DNA from: Acidobacteriaceae bacterium
GTDB taxonomy: Bacteria > Acidobacteriota > Terriglobia > Terriglobales > Acidobacteriaceae
Direction of reading: 5' to 3'
Length of the DNA stretch: 8,944 bases
Assembly (NCBI GenBank): GCA_003156235.1
Contig: PMGP01000270.1
Span: 1 to 8,944, forward strand
The number at the start of each line of letters is the position of its first letter. Within the stretch, counting starts at the first letter, position 1. The position numbers were made by a program, and so were the translations under genes. Below are positions 5,723 through 8,944 of the stretch, piece by piece. The notes below the pieces were generated by a model. The model made no database searches. It was not told the DNA's origin and saw only the letters and a list, made by a program, of their open reading frames with translations.

Positions 5723-6583
5723 ATGGCGCAACTCTTTGACCGCAGCTCCAATGCCCTGGCACGAGCCAGCCTGGTATTGTCGGGGCTGATCGTGATTGCC
5801 CTGGGGGTGACGCTGGACCAGTTGCAGCGCTCGCCTTGGGTGACGCGGCAGGGTCAGCGCCCGGACCAGCCGGTTCCCTTCAGCCACAAGCACCACGTGC
5901 AGGGGTTGGGAGTGCAGTGCCAGTATTGCCACGTGAGCGTGGAGAAATCGAGCTACGCGGGAATTCCGCCGACCAAAACCTGCATCAACTGCCACGCGCA
6001 GATCTGGACCAACGCGCAACTGCTGGAGCCGGTGCGGCAGAGCTGGGCTACAGGCAAATCGCTGCCGTGGATCAAGGTTCACGACCTGCCCGATTACGTC
6101 TACTTCAGCCACGAGATTCACGTGCACAAGGGCGTGGGCTGCGCCAGTTGCCACGGGCGCGTGGACCAGATGCCGCTGATGTACGCCGAGAACACACTGC
6201 AAATGGAGTGGTGTTTGGATTGCCATCGCAACCCGGCCAAGAATCTGCGGCCGACAAGCGAGATTTACAGCATGGCGTGGGAGAAGCCGTCGCCGGACAG
6301 GCCGGTATGGTGCGCGGTGGGTGATGAGCAGAGAGGAAAACCTACGGCGGAGAGCGTGAATTGCGTGACGAAGGAGCCAGCGCGAGCATCGACCGAGGTT
6401 GCTTCGCTCGCGCAGATAGAGATATTTGAGAGGCCCGATTCCAAGGAGGCTATCGCGGCGCTCCCATTACACGTTCAGTACGAGAAATTCACCAGCCAGG
6501 ACGAGTTGGGGCGCTTCCTCGTTGGTCACTACAAGATTCGCACGCCCAACGAACTGTCCAGTTGCGAGGTCTGCCACCGATGA
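5723..6583 (+). CDS. actA: Alternative complex III pentaheme cytochrome c subunit ActA
   Basis: 286 residues. An N-terminal membrane segment at about 12-31 anchors a domain facing the outside of the cytoplasmic membrane. Five CxxCH heme-c sites are present: C66-H70 (CQYCH), C87-H91 (CINCH), C140-H144 (CASCH), C164-H168 (CLDCH) and C281-H285 (CEVCH). Conserved surroundings include PVPFSHKHHVQGLGVQCQYC, IPPTKTCINCH and the VYFSHEIHVHKGVGCASCHG segment. In alternative complex III, ActA passes electrons from the quinol-oxidising core toward cytochrome c or an oxidase. Known ActA proteins are, from memory, about 220 residues; here an extra segment of about 60 residues (roughly 193-257, with C197 and C214) separates hemes 4 and 5. 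The start has AAGGA at 5710-5714, 8 nt upstream. The stop overlaps the actB start (ATGA). The heme count, order and following actB make the assignment firm. Confidence 0.93.
   Translation: MAQLFDRSSNALARASLVLSGLIVIALGVTLDQLQRSPWVTRQGQRPDQPVPFSHKHHVQGLGVQCQYCHVSVEKSSYAGIPPTKTCINCHAQIWTNAQLLEPVRQSWATGKSLPWIKVHDLPDYVYFSHEIHVHKGVGCASCHGRVDQMPLMYAENTLQMEWCLDCHRNPAKNLRPTSEIYSMAWEKPSPDRPVWCAVGDEQRGKPTAESVNCVTKEPARASTEVASLAQIEIFERPDSKEAIAALPLHVQYEKFTSQDELGRFLVGHYKIRTPNELSSCEVCHR
6380..6413 (+). repeat. Perfect 8-bp inverted repeat inside actA
   Basis: GCGCGAGC (6380-6387) and GCTCGCGC (6406-6413) enclose an 18-nt loop. It lies in the part of actA that encodes the unusual linker between the fourth and fifth heme sites, suggesting that linker may derive from an intergenic palindromic repeat. 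Confidence 0.55.
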
Positions 6584-8944
6584 GCGAGAAGATGAACGAT
6601 CTGGTGACGACGATCAAGCCGGCGGCGATGACGCTGGAGGTGGTGCGCGAGAAGCTGAAGAACGTTCGCGGCAAAAAATACTGGCGCTCCGTGGATGAAC
6701 TGGCGAATACTCCAGAGTTTCAGGCGGCGGTGGAGAAGGAGTTTCCCTCGTCGCCTCATGCGTGGGGCGATGAGGTTTCGCGGCGCGGCTTTCTGAAATT
6801 CATGGGCGCGTCGGCGGCGCTGGCAGGGTTGGCCGGTTGCACCAAGCAGCCCGATGAGCCGATTTACCCCTACATCAAGCAGCCGGAAGATTTGATTCTG
6901 GGCAAGCCGAATTACTTTGCCACGGCGTTTCCGTTTGTTACCGGCGCTGTGCCTCTGCTGGTCAAGAGCGATCAGTACCGGCCCATTAAGATCGACGGAA
7001 ACCCGGAGCATCCTTATAACCAGGGTGGGTCGGACCCTTTCACGCAGGCGACGCTGCTGGACTTATACGATCCGGACCGCTCGCAGCATGTGACCTATCG
7101 CGGTGAGAATCGCGAGTGGGCGGAGTTTATTGTTGGATTGCGCAACAAGGTGATCTCGACCAAGGACGGGACTGGGATTTATTTCCTCAGCGAGACGATT
7201 ACTTCACCGACGCTGGCGCGGCAGTGGCGAGAGGTGCAAGCGAAGTATCCCAAGGCTACGCTGGTGCAGCATGACCCGGCGATTGCGGGGACGGCGCTCG
7301 CTAGTGGGCTGAATGTTCAATATGATTTGGCCGAAGCGGACGTGATTGTTTCACTGGATGCTGATTTTCTATCGGGGGCGTCCTATCCCGGCTTCCATAA
7401 ATTAGTGCGTCAGTATGCGGAGCGGCGCAAAGACCCAACGAAGCTGAACCGGCTTTACGCGATTGAGAGCACACCGACGACAACGGGGTTGAAGGCCGAG
7501 CACCGCCTTGGATTGCGCGCAAGTGAGATTCCGGCATTTGCGGCGGAGTTGGCGAACGCTGTTGGTGTTAGTGGAGTTGAAGCTCCAGCACATACGTGGA
7601 CGGACGAGCAGAAGAAGTTTCTGGCCGCGCTGGTTAAGGATTTGAAGGCTCACCGTAGCCGGAGCGTGGTGATTCCAGGGCATAATGACTCGTGGGTCGC
7701 AACACTTGCCTTAGCTATCAATAACGCGCTAGGCAATGATGATAGGACAGCGTTTCTATCATTTGCTCAGGCAATTCCATTGCCAGCGGATCAAATAGCC
7801 AATCTGAAATCGCTTGTTGCAGATTTAAATGCGGGCAAGGTGGACTGGCTTGTGATTCTCAATGCCAATCCGATTTACAACGCGCCAGCCGATCTGAATT
7901 TTGCTGCGGCCTTTGAGAAGGCGAAGGTGACCGCGCACCTCGGATCGCATCTGGATGAGACTGGGCAGAATGCGCATTGGCACATTCCTTCGACGCACTT
8001 TTTAGAGTCGTGGTCGGATGTTCGTGCTTACGATGAAACAGTTTCAATCATTCAACCAATGATTGATCCGCTCTATGGCGGAAAGTCTGCTCATCACTTT
8101 CTTCAGGCGCTGCTGGATGAGCCGGGCTTGAGTCCCTATGAGGCAGTGCGCGAAACGTGGAGGCCGGTCATCAAGGGTGACTTTGAGCATGGCTGGCGTA
8201 AGGCGCTGCATCAAGGTTGGATTGACTACACGGCCTTTGAATCGCTTGGAGGGACTACCAAACTAAGTCTTCCTCAATTCATAATTCCTACGCCTTCTTC
8301 GAAGGAGTCGCTGGAGATTATCTTCCGGCCAGACCCGAATGTGTATGACGGGCGGTGGTCGAATGTGGGTTGGCTGCAGGAGCTGCCCAAGCCAGTGACG
8401 AATCTTAGCTGGGATAATGCGGCGATTGTCTCTGGCGCTACGCTGACTAAGTACGGTCTGGAAGAAGACGACATTGTTGAGTTATCCGTGAATGGACGAA
8501 AAGTGAATGCGCCGGTGATTGTTGCGCCGGGGCATCCGGATAACTCGGTTACAGTCCACTTAGGCTATGGGCGCTCGTTTGCGGGTCGCGTGGGCTCGGG
8601 CGCGGGATTTAATGCTTATCTGATTCGCACATCGGATGCGCCGTTTTACGCTGTGGGTTCAATGAAGAAGGTTCCAGGCAAGTGGGGCGTGGCGGTGACC
8701 AAGAGCCACTTCCAGGACCATCGTCCGAAGCTCTTTGGCGGGCAGGGCAACGGCAATAACTCGCTGGAAGCGGATGAGGCGATCAACGAGCGCGGGATTA
8801 TCCGCTATGCGACGCTGGAGGAGTACAAGGCTGATCCGGGATTTGCCAACGAGGGCGAGACGCACCCAGCGACCGACAAGAGCAACACGCTCTTCCCGAA
8901 CTGGGAGTACAAGGACAATGCTTGGGGAATGTCGATCGACATGA
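6580..8944 (+). CDS. actB: Alternative complex III iron-sulfur / molybdopterin-oxidoreductase-like subunit ActB, 3' end cut by the window
   Basis: The frame is open for 788 codons to the right edge. The N-terminus has the YWRSVDELANTPEFQAAVEK motif, followed by SRRGFLKFMGAS (about 67-78) and LAGC ending at C87. This is the extended twin-arginine signal typical of these proteins, in which about 60 residues precede the RR motif. LAGC is also a good lipobox, so the mature protein may be lipid-anchored at C87. The remainder matches the molybdopterin-oxidoreductase-like domain, e.g. PIKIDGNPEHPYNQGGSDPF at about 136-155 and VILNANPIYNAP near 426-437. In studied complexes this domain lacks the molybdenum cofactor. 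The C-terminal domain carrying the iron-sulfur clusters is beyond the edge; family members are about 1000 residues. It overlaps actA by 4 nt, with GAGG about 10 nt upstream, so translational coupling is likely. The middle of the gene has a clearly lower GC content than its ends. Confidence 0.93.
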   Translation, partial: MSEKMNDLVTTIKPAAMTLEVVREKLKNVRGKKYWRSVDELANTPEFQAAVEKEFPSSPHAWGDEVSRRGFLKFMGASAALAGLAGCTKQPDEPIYPYIKQPEDLILGKPNYFATAFPFVTGAVPLLVKSDQYRPIKIDGNPEHPYNQGGSDPFTQATLLDLYDPDRSQHVTYRGENREWAEFIVGLRNKVISTKDGTGIYFLSETITSPTLARQWREVQAKYPKATLVQHDPAIAGTALASGLNVQYDLAEADVIVSLDADFLSGASYPGFHKLVRQYAERRKDPTKLNRLYAIESTPTTTGLKAEHRLGLRASEIPAFAAELANAVGVSGVEAPAHTWTDEQKKFLAALVKDLKAHRSRSVVIPGHNDSWVATLALAINNALGNDDRTAFLSFAQAIPLPADQIANLKSLVADLNAGKVDWLVILNANPIYNAPADLNFAAAFEKAKVTAHLGSHLDETGQNAHWHIPSTHFLESWSDVRAYDETVSIIQPMIDPLYGGKSAHHFLQALLDEPGLSPYEAVRETWRPVIKGDFEHGWRKALHQGWIDYTAFESLGGTTKLSLPQFIIPTPSSKESLEIIFRPDPNVYDGRWSNVGWLQELPKPVTNLSWDNAAIVSGATLTKYGLEEDDIVELSVNGRKVNAPVIVAPGHPDNSVTVHLGYGRSFAGRVGSGAGFNAYLIRTSDAPFYAVGSMKKVPGKWGVAVTKSHFQDHRPKLFGGQGNGNNSLEADEAINERGIIRYATLEEYKADPGFANEGETHPATDKSNTLFPNWEYKDNAWGMSIDM

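Noticed and set aside
5677..5739. A 20-residue lysine/arginine-rich upstream frame overlapping the actA start
   Set aside because: It lacks a ribosome-binding site, and its A-rich codons are explained by the Shine-Dalgarno region of actA. A leader peptide is possible but unsupported.
5405..6226. A 273-codon minus-strand open frame across the act leader and actA
   Set aside because: It is antisense to the five-heme ActA frame and has no motif of its own; high GC in actA suppresses stop codons on the opposite strand.

Overview
The window looks like chromosomal DNA of an Acidobacteriota bacterium, probably class Terriglobia. This is inferred from the gene mix (zinc-ribbon membrane protein, secreted S41 peptidase, EAL-HDOD protein, alternative complex III genes), from a GC content of roughly 60% in most genes, and from the style of its intergenic repeats. 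No rRNA, tRNA, CRISPR array or intact transposase was seen. Two of the best-supported genes run off the window ends: hemB on the left (minus strand) and actB on the right (plus strand).

Layout from the left. (1) The 5' three quarters of hemB, a zinc-type porphobilinogen synthase, lies on the minus strand. (2) Divergent from it is an exported S41-family (C-terminal processing) serine peptidase. (3) Convergent with the peptidase, after a 16-base gap, is a small membrane protein with an N-terminal CxxC zinc ribbon. (4) Next is a gene-free stretch of about 480 bp holding two oppositely oriented arrays of a 7-bp repeat (AGCYTCT / AGRAGCT). The left array abuts a 147-bp MITE-like element with 18-bp imperfect terminal inverted repeats, flanked by CTAG on both sides. 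(5) A plus-strand EAL-HDOD protein with a degenerate EAL domain follows. (6) A 66-nt imperfect hairpin separates it from a convergent, exported protein of unknown function. (7) After a 481-bp divergent regulatory region the alternative complex III operon begins: actA (pentaheme cytochrome) overlaps actB (iron-sulfur/molybdopterin-like subunit with an extended Tat signal) by an ATGA junction.

Functionally, actA and actB begin a respiratory quinol:electron-acceptor oxidoreductase (alternative complex III). Its remaining subunits (actC-F) and often a terminal oxidase would be expected just beyond the right edge. HemB makes tetrapyrrole precursor, which the five c-type hemes of ActA ultimately need, but nothing in the sequence shows co-regulation. 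The other genes look like independent single transcription units.

I did not find a convincing undescribed multi-gene system. The most unusual items are the small IS5-like mobile element in CTAG-rich repeats, an apparent insertion of about 60 residues between hemes 4 and 5 of ActA that contains a DNA palindrome, the hairpin built on a familiar dispersed bacterial repeat, and a marked internal drop in GC content within actB.
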